A stretch of 64,000 nt of DNA from NCBI RefSeq assembly GCF_050624435.1, contig NC_134530.1:144748721-144812720 (forward strand), in the 5' to 3' direction. A program made the translations under genes and the position numbers. A model generated the notes under the pieces. That model saw only the letters and a program-made list of their open reading frames with translations, did no database searches and was not told the origin of the DNA. Below are positions 45,108 to 56,535 of this stretch, one piece after another (the stretch's first letter is position 1; every line of letters starts with the position of its first letter). Origin of the DNA: Tenrec ecaudatus (taxonomy: Eukaryota > Chordata > Mammalia > Afrosoricida > Tenrecidae).

Positions 45108-45225
45108 TTTTTTTAAAAAACAATTTATTAGGGGCTCATACAACTCGTATCACAATCCATACATATACATACATCAATTGTATAAAGCACATCTGTACAG
45201 TCTTTGCCCTAATCATTTTCTTTTT
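45108..45225 (-). repeat. Young L1-like 3' end, antisense, 118 bp
   Basis: 'caatttattaggggctcata' to 'tctttgccctaatcatttt'. It ends where a T-rich run introduces the next copy. Confidence 0.8.
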
Positions 45226-45239
45226 TTTCTCTCCTCTTT

Positions 45240-45850
45240 TCTTTTTTTACATTTTATTAGGGGCTCATACAGCTCTTACCACAATCCATACCTATACATA
45301 CATCAATTGTATAAAGCACATCCACACATTCCCTGCCCCAATCATTCTCAAAGCATTTGCTTTCCCTTAAGCCCTTTGCATCAGGTCTTCTTTTTTTTCC
45401 CCCTCCCTCCCCGCTCCCCCCTCCCTCATGTGCCCTTGGTAATTTATACATCATTATTTTGTCATATCTTGCCCTATCCGGAGTCTCCCTTCCCCCCTTC
45501 TCTGCCGTCCATCTCCCAGGGAGGAGGTCACATGTGGATCTTTGTAATCAGTTCCCCCTTTCCAACCCACTCACCCTCCACTCTCCCAGCATCACCCCTC
45601 ACACCCTTGGTCCTGAAGGTATCATCCACCCTGGATTCCCTGTGCCTGCAACCCTCATGTACCAATATACAACCTCTGCCCTATCCAGCCCTGCAAGGTA
45701 GAATTCGGATCATGGTAGCTGGGGGGAGGAAGCATCCAGGATCTGGGGGAAAGCTGTGTTCTTCATCAGTACTGCCTCACATCCTAATTAACCCATCTCC
45801 TCTCCTAAACCCCTCTATGAGGGGATCTCTATTGGACTCCTTGTTTTTTA
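45240..45850 (-). repeat. Young L1-like 3' UTR, antisense
   Basis: 'cattttattaggggctcata' through 'ctcccagggaggaggtcaca' and 'ggtagaattcggatcatggt' to 'ctctatgaggggatctctat'. The longest + frame of the window (236 codons, 45178-45888) lies almost wholly in this antisense UTR and is low-complexity Pro/Ser/Leu, so it is not a gene. Confidence 0.85.
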
Positions 45851-45854
45851 AGCA

Positions 45855-48200
45855 CTTGGTTGTTACCACAGAAGCCATTTGGTACTAGAAAGAGGAACCC
45901 AAACTGAAAAGAAAACCAGGGAGTAGCGTGGGACAACCTCCACGTACAAGCTAGCCTCCCACATACGAGATCTGATGGAGCTGGACTGGTCCCGTGGACA
46001 GGAAAAGGGGGGATTCCGAGCCCCATGTTTTAGAGTTTCATTTTTCAGAAGACTCACTAGCTGAAAGTTCCGTAGTTACACTAAGAACATAATTACACCA
46101 GTAACAAGGAGAGTTTCTCCTTAAATTCCGTAGTGATGGCAACCGTGGGGGCTTTGACAGGGCGACAGCAAGGCAAACAGCACGGGTCAGCGTGTGTGGT
46201 GGCATCCCTTACCCGCTGATGTGCGATGCAAATGGAAGACTGCAGGAAACTATCTTTGAATAGTTCGTATCCTTCAAAAACATGTCTGTTGCATTTCAAT
46301 ATCCGTAGCTCTCATGATTTGGGTTTTTGGAGAAGAGTTTGGCGGTTTTGTCCTTTTGTTTTTCAAGAAATTTCAAATAAGCCAAGTCGGGAGGGTGGGG
46401 GCCTTATGAAAAGTGCACTATGAAGTCTACAAGGTGAGATTGGAGATTGGGTTCAGTGGCCAATGTCTGGAGCAAGGTTTAATCCAGGACTACTTGATAC
46501 TACAATCCCAAGTGTGACTAGATGACTTGAACTTCTAGGTCTGGCTTCCCAGTTGAGGTGCTGGTCAATGCAGCCTTTGTGAAGGCCTGGATGAAATGGG
46601 GAAGCAAGGTGTTGAAAAGGATGACATTTAATGGTTGACTTTTTACATTTATTCTCCTTTGGGTCCTAATTTATCCAGGACTTGTCAGAGGAGCCTTGGT
46701 GTCTTTAGATGGCAAGCTTTGCGCCTTTGCCAGCTTACCTGCACAGAAAATGAAATGATCCAATCTATAATTTGTTGTGGCGTGCCTTCAAACTCTTCCT
46801 GAAGAGCAACAAAGGTGATGGCAGAAGTTTTGGTCACCCCTCCCCCACAAAGACATGTTGACTACATCAAAGCAGACCAAACAAAGCCAGGTAGTGAGTC
46901 AGCTCACTCTTAGAGGAGGCTGCAACTAGAGGCGCTGAACCTCCTAGCTTAGTACTTAACCAGTGTGCTTTCATGGATATTTATTCATTATACGTGTATC
47001 ATTTTAATGGGAGAGTAAAGTGGCTAGGCACTTTCTATGAAAGGATATCATTTACTCTTTCTTGCAGGTAGCCCTTTGGTTATGAATGTCCAAACCTGAA
47101 GTTGAAAACCAACCTCATAGATGACGAATAAATGTAAATGGTGCCAATCGTAAAAGCCTTTTAGGTTTTTGAGGCACTTAACAATGGTTCTTAATAACAT
47201 TTGGATGCTTCTTCGCAAGACATCTAAAACGTGTATTGTTTTATGTTAAAAGGTCTTCATGTATCTGGAAGCATTTTTTCAGTGCTTTATGCATGGGAAG
47301 GTACACTATATACTAAGACAATTATTGACTGATGTCAGCTATGGACTGGCCCTGTCATAGCTTACGTACAACTTTGACTTACAGACAGAAACAGAACCTT
47401 TCATCTGTTCGTAATGCCATAAGGTTTTGTGTCAATACTGTATTATAGATCAGGAAATTTGACATTTAGCGAAAGTTGCTTAAGATGGAGGTGCTGGGTC
47501 CGAAGTTTGAACCCAGACTCCAGGTCGACCTCGATTGTCTTGTTACGGGACCATCATCTGTTAGCAACAGCCAGCTCCAGTGTACCTTTGTGGGAGAAGA
47601 ACACTTGACCTATCAGTGTTTAGGTTATTACCTGTGCTTTGAACACTGCTCATAGCTGCTCATGAGGAAGTACCCGTCCTCGGTTAATGTATCACGGGGG
47701 GGCTGTCATCTACATTAGGAAACTCTTGAGAAGGTTAGTACAATTAATGGGACAGTAAGAGAAAGCTCGGATATGTAGTCACCTTACAGTTGGGCCGTGT
47801 GCCCCTTTCTTTCTCTTTATCTCACCTAACCCTTGCTTGCATCTTTCCTCCCCTGAGCGCCCTCTCCCACTAGAAGGAACTCTCCTTTTGAGCTCAGACT
47901 TTCTTCTTGAAGCATTAAAATGGTTACTTCATAGGGGTTCTGGTTAGTCTGGTGCAGCTAAGAGCCTCTTCCCATTTTTTGCTTGCCAGCTAAACTATTC
48001 CCTGCAGGAGTCAGGAAGGGAAACAGATTTGCCAAGTTTTTAGCAGTCAGCCCCCAATTCTCGGAAAGTTGCTGCCAAACAGAATGAAATTCTCCCAGGT
48101 CTTGTCACCATCCCCATGATGGTTGCAGGTTTTGTTGTGAATGATTAGATTTTCATTGTCTGATTTTCCAGAAATTAGCCTTCCAAGTCTCTCTCAGTCT
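45855..48200. other. Mostly unique sequence, no gene recognised
   Basis: A short MIR-like piece is at about 47440-47530 ('gatggaggtgctgggtccga', 'gtttgaacccagactccagg'). No exon with paired splice sites was accepted. The minus site near 46730 (TGTGCAG|GTAAGC) has an acceptor and donor overlapping at one point and cannot define an exon. Confidence 0.3.
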
Positions 48201-48204
48201 AGAA

Positions 48205-48370
48205 CAGTGGTTCTCAACTTTCCTAATACCACGACCCTTTAATACAGTTCCTCATGTTGTGGTGAAGTCCCCACAACCATGAAATTATTTTCATTGTTAT
48301 TTTCATAACTGTAATTTTGCTACTGTTATCAATCGGGCAATCCCTGTGAAAGGGTCTTTCAAGTCCTACC
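48205..48370 (+). mobile_element. SPIN-like hAT element, 5' end, 3'-truncated
   Basis: Begins CAGTGGTTCTCAACTTTCCT and runs through 'tttaatacagttcctcatgt', 'tgtggtgaag' and 'aactgtaattttgctactgt'. It then has 'tgtgaaagggtctttcaag', the joint typical of the short internally deleted SPIN form. The final terminal repeat is missing. Confidence 0.85.
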
Positions 48371-48715
48371 TTGGTATCTTTCAGTCCCAATACAATAGTC
48401 CTGTTTGCACATCATAAATCCCAAAATAGGCAAAGCTCTAGAAATTCTTACGCACCAACATTTGAGTAAGAAGCTAATTGGGTTGAACCTGATAGGGGCC
48501 CTTTAAACAGCAATCCTCCTCAACATTCCCCTGCCCCTTCACTTCCTACCTTGGTAAGCAGTCCCTCACTAGGTCACACTTTTTCTTGAAAAAGGAGCTA
48601 GATAATTATAGTGCCCCCTTTTGAATATGTAACAGGCTTTATAAGAAAATACATTTTCTACCTTAGATAATATCACCACATACTTATAATCTTTACAGAC
48701 AAGCTTCTTTAAAGA

Positions 48716-48890
48716 AGGATCCCTAGTGGTATAGTGGTTACTCAAGCTGTGATCCAAGAGGTTGACAGTTCGAAACCACCAGTTGCTCCACTGGAGGAAG
48801 ATAGCTTTTTATTCCTGTAAACAGTTATGGTCTCAGAAATTCACAGGGGCAGTTCTACCCTGTCTTGCAGGCTCACTGTGAGTATTTAAA
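48716..48890 (+). repeat. AfroSINE, near full length
   Basis: 'aaggatccctagtggtatag' through 'gaggttgacagttcgaaacc' to 'gtcttgcaggctcactgtga'. The final tail is lost. Confidence 0.85.
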
Positions 48891-48919
48891 GAGTATTATA
48901 TATTGACTTCCTCTTGCTC

Positions 48920-48982
48920 AACATCGGACCTTCACCTCCACTCCGGTTCATCCTCTGACCTTCACCTCCACTCTGGTTCAAC
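48920..48982 (+). repeat. Two-copy tandem repeat, about 31-bp unit
   Basis: 'gaccttcacctccactc' followed by 'cggttca' and then 'tggttca' occurs twice in a row with one substitution. Confidence 0.85.
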
Positions 48983-49529
48983 TCTTTTGAAACAACTCTT
49001 TTTGCCCTTCTCTCAACTTGTTGTTACTACCTACTCATCTGTCAAGGTGATCAGCACTTCTTATGGCTAAACCATTAGTGACATAAGCGACATACTTGAC
49101 CTCTTGGCACCATATCCTGAGTCCGGCCTGCATATCAGCTCCTCATTATCGCCCCCCCCCAGGGAGCCCTTATTTTGATTTGCCACATATTATATCACCC
49201 ACTGTATCCATGTATGTACAATTCTGTTCGCTCCCCTCGAGTGGGGTTATGCAGCCATCAGTGCTATCAGCTGCTCCCCTTTACCCCCTCCCCCCTCACT
49301 TCCTGTTCCCTCAGGGAACCATTACTCCTGTTACTATTTCTGAAGGGTTATTTTCTTGGCTTTCATGTGTCAAATATACATAAGTCTAACGTGACTAATG
49401 AGGTGAAACAAGTAACGATAATAGTGAAGGGAGGAGATGTTAAAGATATTTATGTGCTTCATCAGTGCTATGCTGCACCCTGGATTTGTCGTCCTTTCCT
49501 TGGCCCTTCTGAGAAGGACTGTCCACTTA

Positions 49530-49705
49530 ACTTGCAGGAGGGTTTGGGGTCTCTCACCTGGATTATTCTAACATTCTTCCAATGGATTTCCGAACTTTAT
49601 CCTGTCCCAATCTGTCATCTACCCTGCAGTCAGTGCTGTTTTTCTGAAACCAAGTGTGATCCCATTACTCCCCTTATAATATATTTTCAGTGACTCCTCA
49701 ACCTC
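49530..49705 (-). repeat. L2-like fragment, antisense
   Basis: 'cagtcagtgctgtttttctg' then 'aaaccaagtgtgatcccatt' and 'actccccttataatatattt' follow the antisense 3' region of L2. Part of the 172-codon + frame at 49175-49693 lies here, which argues against it being a gene. Confidence 0.55.
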
Positions 49706-49706
49706 G

Positions 49707-50100
49707 TGTGATAGGCTGGGTTGACAGGAGACAAAACCAATGACACTCATGCGTGTAAGAAAGAGCTTTGTATCAAGAAGTAATGGTTTATCAAGAAAAC
49801 AGCCTAACCTAGTCCAACTCAAGTCCATAAGTCCGCTACTGTTCATAAGTACCTCGTCAGACTCACAGCCACATGCAGTGATGCAGAATGCAGGAACATC
49901 GCAGGCCGGTGGGTGCAGTCATGGGTCCAAGGTTGGTGGAAGCATGGCAGAGCTCCCACAGGTCTCAGGATGGCCAGCAAGTGAAAGACACACAGAGGGA
50001 GGTACCCAGGACCTGCCTTAGGAGGAGGCACCTCCAGGCTGTTAACTGCTTGAAATTTAGATACCTTCCCCTGCACTTTTTAGACATCTTTTAAGTTGAC
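49707..50100 (+). mobile_element. LTR-like repeat, left arm of an inverted pair
   Basis: Begins TGTGATAGGCTGGG, related to the solo LTRs at 18426 and 22709. The segment 49795-50020 is nearly identical, in reverse complement, to 52725-52945; shared text includes 'catgcagtgatgcagaa' and 'ggtggaagcatggcagagct'. The right end is not clean. Confidence 0.65.
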
Positions 50101-50139
50101 ATGGAAAACATTTCATGTAAAATTGTAGCCCCCATTTCT

Positions 50140-50280
50140 AATTTCATCACTTACCACTGTATAAAAATCTGTCCATCTATCAACCAATATGTGTTGAGCA
50201 CCTGTGTTCCAGATCATATCATGTGTAATAGCGAGGATACAGCGGTGAGCAGGATAGCTATGCGCCCCAACTTTAAAAGA
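50140..50280 (+). repeat. Ancient L2-like 3' fragment
   Basis: 'accaatatgtgttgagcacc' leads to 'aatagcgaggatacagcggt' and 'gagcagga'. This is the familiar phrase of old mammalian LINE 3' ends. Confidence 0.5.
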
Positions 50281-50507
50281 GAAGGATTGCAAGAATAGAG
50301 GTAAAGTGATAGACAGTTCTTTGGGGAGGAGAAAAACCACTCAAGCCAGAACCTAACAGAACTTCAGCATCAACCGAGCAATAAGGTAGTCAGGGACTGA
50401 GCTCAAGAGATCCTGAAGATGGAGTGACTTGGTTGGTGTGGAGAGCTAGTAGAGGGCAGCAATACCCAGAGGGCTTCTATTCGGATGAGGACAGAGGTGT
50501 TTTTGTT

Positions 50508-51008
50508 TTTTAAAATCATTTTATTGGGAGCTCGTACAACTCATTGCAACCTATCCATCCATCCATTGTGTCAAACACATTTGTACACTTGCTGCTATCA
50601 TCCTCAAAACGTTTGCTTTCTACTTGAGCCCTTGCTATCATTTTTACCCTCCCTCCCTGCCACTCCTCTCTCATGAACCCTTGATCATTTATAAATTATT
50701 ATTTTGTCATGTCTTACACTGTCCAATGTGCCCCTTGACCCACTTTTCTGTTATCTGTCCTCCAGGGAGGGGACTATATGGAGATCCTTGTGACCGGTTC
50801 TCCCTTTCTACTCCTACCTTCCCTCCACCCTCCTGTGATCACCACTCTCACCACTGGTCCTGAAGGGTTCATCTATCCTGGATTCCCTGTGTTTCCAGTT
50901 CCTGTTTGTACTAGTGTACATCCTCTGGTCTAGCTGGATTTGTAAGGTAGAATTGGGATTGTGATAGTGGGGGTGGGGAGGAAGCATCGAAGAACTAGAC
51001 GAAATTTC
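50508..51008 (-). repeat. Young L1-like 3' UTR, antisense, truncated
   Basis: 'aatcattttattgggagctc' to 'agaactagacgaaatttcta', then directly the T/A-rich start of the next copy. Confidence 0.85.
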
Positions 51009-51493
51009 TATGTGTTTTAAAAAAAAACACATTTTATTTGGGACTCATACAACTTTTGTCACAATCCATACATACATCAATTTTATAAAGCACATCTGTA
51101 CGTTCTTTGCCCTCATCATTTTCAAAGCATTTGCTCTCCACTTAAGCCCTTTGCCTCAAGTCCTCTTTTTTCCCCTCCCTCCCCACTCCCCCCTACCTCA
51201 TGAGCCCTTGATAATTTATAAATCATCATTTTGTCATATCTTTCCCTGTCCGGCATCTCACTTCACCCCCTTTTCTGTTGTCCGTCCCCCAGGGAGGAGG
51301 TCACATATAGATCCTTGTAATCGGTTCCCTCTTTCCAACACACTCACCCTCTTCCCTCCCTGTATTGCCCCTCACACCCCTGGTCCTGAAGGTATCATCT
51401 GCCCTGGATTCCCTGTGACTCCAGCTCCTATCTGCACCAGTGTACATCTCTGCTCTATCCAAACCTGCAAGGTAGAATTCGGATCATGGTAGT

Positions 51494-51513
51494 TGGGGGG
51501 GGGGGGGGGGGGG
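51494..51513 (+). repeat. Poly(G) run of about 20
   Basis: An almost unbroken G tract inside the L1 3' UTR. On the L1 sense strand it is poly(C). Other copies have 3-6 G at this position (e.g. 45721), so it has expanded here. Confidence 0.95.
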
Positions 51514-51688
51514 AAACATTTAGGAACTAGAGGAAAGCTGTATTCTTCATCGGTGCTATATCACACCCTGACTGACTCATCTCATCACCTAGACCCCTCT
51601 GCAAGGGGATCTCCAGTGGTCGGCTTTGGGTCTCCACTCTGCACTTTCCCCTTCATTCACTGTGGTAAGATATTTTTTTTTCCCTCAT

Positions 51689-52180
51689 GATGCCTTACAC
51701 TTGATCCCTTCGACACCTTGTGATTGCACAGGCTGGTGTGCTTCTTCCATGTGGGCTTTTTTGCTTCTGAGCTAGATGGCCGCTTGTTCACCTTCAAGCC
51801 TTTAAGACCCCAGACACTATCTCTTTTTGATAGCCGGGCAACATCAGCTTTTTTCGCCACATTTGCTTATGCACCCATTTGTCCTCGGCGATCGTATCAT
51901 GGAAGTGTGCACCCAATGATATGATTTTTTGTTCTTTGATGCCTGATAACTGATCCCTTCGGGACCACGTGATCACACAGGCTGGTGTGTTCTTCCATGT
52001 GGGCTTTGTTGCTTCTGAGCTAGATGGCCGCTTGTTTATCTTCAAGCCTTTAAGACCCTAGACACTATCTCTTTTGATAGTTGGGCACCATCAGCTTTCT
52101 TCACCACATTTGCTTGTTCACCTGCTTTGGCTTCAGCGGTTGTGTCAGGAGGGTGAGCATCATAGAATGCCAATTTAATA
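51689..52180 (-). repeat. Two tandem 249-bp units in the L1 3' UTR
   Basis: 'gatgcc' plus 'gatcccttcg' starts at 51689 and again at 51938. Each unit continues with 'gagctagatggccgcttgtt', 'ttcaagcctttaagacc' and 'accacatttgctt'-type text. The copy at 37884-38925 shows one unit and the start of another. Confidence 0.85.
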
Positions 52181-52724
52181 GAAGAAAGTATTCATGCATT
52201 GAGGGAGTACTTGAGTAGAGGCCCAAGGTCCTTCTGCCACCTTAATCCTAAACCTATAAATATAGGCACATAAATTTATTTCCCCATCAATATATTTGCA
52301 TATGTACATGTCTTTGTCTAGACCTCTATAAATGCCCTTTGCCTCCTAGCTCTTTCCTATATTTCCCTTGACTTTCCTCCTGTCCCACAATCATGCTCTG
52401 TCCCCACCTGGGTTACAGCTATACCTCTTCGTTACCTTACCCTTGATCATTCCCTACCAGGCCTGCCACTCTCGCCTCACCATCAATTTGGATCCCTTGT
52501 CCCTGGGTTTGTTAACACCACTTGCTTACCCCCCACCTGCCCCTATCCCAAGTCCCCCTGAAACTGTCAGTCCCGTTGTTTTTCCTCCAGATAGTTCATC
52601 CAGCCTATCTTATTTAGACAGACCTTTGGAGATAATAACATGCACAGAAACAAGACAGAGGAAAACAAAGCAACAGTATACAACAAAACAACAACAACAA
52701 ACTGGCTCATCTCGAGCACAGCGC

Positions 52725-52960
52725 TTTGCTGCCCTGGGTACCTCCCTTTCTGTGTCTTTCACTTGCTGGCCATCCTGAGACCTGTGGGAGCTCTGCCATG
52801 CTTCCACCAACCATGGACCCCTGGGACTGCACCCACCGGCCTGTGATGTTCCTGCGTTCTGCATCACTGCATGTGGCTGTGAGTCTGACGAGGGACTTAT
52901 GAACAGTAGCAGACTTATGGACTTGAGTTGGACTAGGCTGGCCTCATTTCTTGGTGTATA
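52725..52960 (-). mobile_element. LTR-like repeat, right arm of an inverted pair
   Basis: Reverse complement of 49795-50020, about 95% identical over the parts compared by eye. Text includes 'agctctgccatgcttccacc' and 'ggccatcctgagacctgtgg'. It ends near 52960 with text related to the LTR start. Both arms are truncated. Confidence 0.7.
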
Positions 52961-52984
52961 ATCTCATCAACTTGGCTCCTTGAG

Positions 52985-53300
52985 ACCCGTTTTGGTTTCT
53001 TAGGGCCTGTAGTAGTAAAATACCGCAAGTGGCTGACTGTAGAAAACAATTTACTTCCAGATTTGGAGGCTGGAAGTCTGAATTCATGGAATTGGCAGCC
53101 CTGTGTTCTCCCCCAACTCTAGGAAAAGATTATTTATTGTCTGTTTAGCTTCTGGTGGCCCTGGATACTTTTTGACATTTCTTGGCTTACAAATGGATCC
53201 TACCTTGTGTATCATCTTTTTTCCACACTGTATGGAGATTAAGGCCCTGATGATAAAAGAAAGCCCCTATCTTTAAGCAAGGCCACAGTCCTAGTCTGAG
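52985..53300. repeat. Ancient interspersed repeat, unassigned
   Basis: 'gggcctgtagtagtaaaata' then 'ttccagatttggaggctgga' and 'agtctgaattcatggaattg' is a familiar mammal-wide repeat phrase. I do not assign the family. Confidence 0.4.
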
Positions 53301-53317
53301 CTCTCACAAACCAACCA

Positions 53318-53440
53318 ACCAAACTCACTGCCATCCAGTGGATTCTGACTCAGCGACCCTACAACCCCCACTGCCCCTACGAGTTTCCAAGACTCAGTCT
53401 CTGGGAGTAGAACGCCTCATGGCTCTCCCATGTGGTTTAC
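53318..53440 (-). repeat. AfroSINE, antisense, 3' part
   Basis: 'aaactcactgccatccagtg' to 'gtagaacgcctcatggctct'. The head is absent. Confidence 0.75.
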
Positions 53441-53449
53441 ATTGAGGAG

Positions 53450-54760
53450 AGGCTACACATAGTTATGGAAGTAGGCAAATTCCACTTTTGTGAACCTGAT
53501 GCTAGGCTGGAGGGTCGGGCTCATGATCCCAAGATTGGCAGATGAGATAGCAGGCTCCTGGCTTCTGGGATGAATTCATTCAAGGTTGGCTGGTGAAATG
53601 CCAGGCTGCTCATGACTTCTACAACCAACTAAGATCAGAGCGAGCAAAACAAGCTTTTCCACAGCATCCACTTAAATTGGAAGCAGCCTATATCACAGAA
53701 ACTTCCTCTCAATGGATTGGTTGGCTGACATGTTAGAGCTCATCAGTTAGATCTCATCATAATGGGTAGGGGTGAAATTACTATGTCAACTGCTGAACCA
53801 CCTAGAATCCTGGCCCAATCAAGTTGACACAAAGCCTTGACTATCACAGTCAGTTACCAGTACAGGAGTTAACCTCATGTAACTTCGGATGACATAGTTC
53901 AGACTATAACTGGGTCTTACACCGCGTCTTACTTGGCTTTTAAATTAATTCTGTAAGAGCTGAGAGAGCACCTCTTCCTAGAGACCTCCGAGTCCTTCTA
54001 GAGCAGCACCTGGAATGTAGTCCTCTTCAAGGTCTGTGTGACTGTTCTGCTAGTCCAAGTCGTATCTGTCTTCATGCTCCACCCTGTACGGAGTGCGCTA
54101 CATCTGTTGTAGAGAAATGAATGATGACATTTCCTCCTTACACATGAGAACATTTTTGAGCTTCCTCCTCCAAACGAAAAATGGAAGGGTAAAGGGTTAA
54201 TCACTTTTTCTTGGCTTTCGGGCCAATCTATCTTCCTAAAACTTCATGCATGTATCATTTTCCTTCTGCTGTGTAGTGGCTAGGCCTTTCTCCACCTTCC
54301 CACCCCAGCACGTGTATCTTCCACGTGCACTTTTTCTCTCCCTCGGGAACATGGGTGCCTACTCATGGTTACAACTTTATTTTCTTTTTCCGGGGAGATT
54401 TCTGTAAACATCTGTACATACTTTATACATAGATAGATTCTTGCTGAGATCTCTGTTTAATCTGTTGTTATGAAATGCTTCGCCCTTCCTCAACTTGTGG
54501 AAGTTCCAGCTGAGACATGACTGGAAACCGGAGGGAGGAGCGTCATCTTCCAGGAAAGGTCATGACGGGTTCACCAAGTGGGGTGTGTCGAGGCTCCCAG
54601 CCTCCCTCGTGTTATCAATAACCTAGCCACGCGCTTCTATGATGTGTCGCTGGGTCTCAAGAATAGAAATGGCAGATATGGCCTACGCCAGTGACCCTAG
54701 CAAAAGTGCAGGGAAGTTTTCTAGCTTGGTGTCTTCCACGTTATTGCTTCTGCATTTCAT
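53450..54760. other. Unclassified sequence, no gene seen
   Basis: The 53475-53870 part resembles an old LTR or satellite-like repeat ('caatcaagttgacacaaagc'), and the rest is unique. No accepted exon. Confidence 0.3.
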
Positions 54761-54762
54761 TT

Positions 54763-54915
54763 ATTGATTGATAAATCATTTTATTGGGGGTTCTTAACAG
54801 CTCGTGTAAAAATCCATACATCAGTTGTTTCAAGCAGATTTGTACATAGGTTGCCATCATCGTTTCTAAACATTTACTTTCTATTTGAGCCCTTGGTATC
54901 AGTGTTACAAAACCA
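54763..54915 (-). repeat. Young L1-like 3' end, antisense, 5'-truncated
   Basis: 'aatcattttattgggggttc' through 'tacatcagttgtttcaagca' to 'gagcccttggtatcagtgtt'. Confidence 0.8.
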
Positions 54916-54919
54916 AATG

Positions 54920-56235
54920 AAAACTGGTCCCTGCTGTAAGGAAATCTGTTCTATGAAAGTCTGATTACAAAACCAATCTACAGGGTGTGGAGAAGTTACT
55001 AGAGAATTCTTGAGCATTTAGTTATTGAATTGCTCACATTGTGTAAATGAAGATCTATGTGCATCTATTTGTGTGGACAAATCACGTTTATCTTTAGTAC
55101 TATAGTACTACTTAGTACTCATGCTATCGGTACGGGTCATCCATCAGAATCGTCAATATTTTGAAGATCTGTTACAGTTTTGAGTGCGTTTTTACAAGCA
55201 TCATCACACCACAAAATTGGGACATTATTTACGTGGTTACTGGGCAGTTCTTACCTGCAACCAGTTGAGAATAGTGTAGGAAAATGATGGGTGCCTCAGC
55301 TGGTATCCAGGTTGGCTTATACTCAAGGATATTTGGTACTATTAACGGTGCCGGAGGAAAAGACAGTACACGTAATGTATGTATATATGGTATATCTGTA
55401 GCAAAGCTAATGTTCATTCCGTCTCAGAAATTCGGGTAATGCTTGCAGAATTTGGAGACATCTGCCTGGCTTCCCCTGACAAGTTCACACCGCTTGAACC
55501 GTTCTTCTGAAGTTTATTCTTAGTGATTTAATGTCCCTTGTCCCTGTTAGATACTGATCACCGAGGGAGAACCATGAGGTAGGTGAGAGAAAAACTAGCC
55601 AACCGCTGAGCTTTGAAAGACAAGAAAAGCATTTCATTCCCCTGCACTGTGAAACAATAAGCACTGTGCGCACTGAGAAAGGCCAGCCAAAGTCGGCATT
55701 TGAGCCAATGGACTTTACTCCTTGAGGGGAGCAGGCAATGCTGACTTGACCTTCCTTGAGGCCTTGTCTCTTACCCAGAAGTAGATGGTTTCACCCGAAG
55801 CTGGAAAGCAAGTGCAGTAAACCAAAGGGAAAGTCCTGTGAGTGACCATGCCCAGGGCAGGGGATGCTGCCCCACTGCTCTAGCACATACCAGTTTCTGG
55901 AGTTCCACAGGAAGATTGGCAAGGCCTGTTTGTTTTATAGGAATAAATATACCATCTCCCAGAGACCCTGGATCACAGTGACAATCCTGTCAATTCAGCC
56001 AATATTTGTTTACCCCTTTCTGTACAGACGAGTTTTGGGTCACCCCGCTGGAGTTCTAGCTCTTGCTTTTTTGATACTCGATTACCTCCAAACATCTCCC
56101 GGGAAGGGGGTGTATGGGTAGTAATTGTTGTTATTATTTTATCTAAGGGAAAAGGAAAAAAATATATATATATTTAAGAAGCACGAGGGACTTGTTTCTC
56201 AGGTGCTTAAAACTCAACTAATACTTTTTGATCGA
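54920..56235. other. Unique sequence, no gene recognised
   Basis: No clear repeat and no paired splice sites accepted. A short AT repeat lies at about 56160-56173. Confidence 0.3.
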
Positions 56236-56237
56236 TA

Positions 56238-56535
56238 TTTTTTTATATTTTATTAGAGGCTCATGCAACTCATCACAATCCATACATATACATACATCAA
56301 TTGTATAAAGCACATCCGTACATTCTTTGCCCTAATTTTCAAAGCATTTGCTCTCCACTTAAGCCCTTTGCATCAGGTCCTCTTTTTTTGCCCCTCCCTC
56401 CCCGTTCCCCACCTCCCTCATGAGCCCTTGATAATTTTTTTGTGTGTGTGCAGTGTTTTAGCAGAATTTTACTATTATTTTTTTGAGCCCTTGATAATTT
56501 GTAGATTGTTATTTTGTCTTATCTTGCCCTTTGAT
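56238..56535 (-). repeat. Young L1-like 3' end, antisense, carrying a 47-bp insertion
   Basis: 'attttattagaggctcatgc' to 'tcttatcttgccctttgata'. The 16-bp word 'gagcccttgataattt' occurs at 56422-56437 and 56485-56500, bracketing 47 bases of foreign sequence. Confidence 0.8.

Larger units (their letters stand above)
51018..52715 (-). repeat. Longest young L1-like 3' UTR segment, antisense
   Basis: 'cacattttatttgggactca' at the 3' end through a G-run, two tandem 249-bp units and a long non-coding stretch to 'gtatacaacaaaacaacaac' at the upstream end. About 1.7 kb of 3' UTR is present, with no ORF2. The frames at 51010-51492 (160 codons, +) and 52368-52778 (136 codons, +) are antisense to it and are not genes. 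Confidence 0.85.

Noticed and set aside
45178..45888. 236-codon + strand open frame, the longest in the window
   Set aside because: It lies in antisense L1 3' UTR text that recurs elsewhere with the frame broken, and its translation is low-complexity Pro/Ser/Leu.
49175..49693. 172-codon + strand open frame
   Set aside because: Ends in an antisense L2-like repeat, has no domain, and overlaps another frame.
51010..51492. 160-codon + strand open frame
   Set aside because: Antisense to the L1 3' UTR, the same chance frame as at 45178.
51689..52180. CRISPR-like spaced repeats
   Set aside because: The units are 249 bp and tandem, part of an L1 3' UTR in a mammal; there is no short repeat-spacer pattern.
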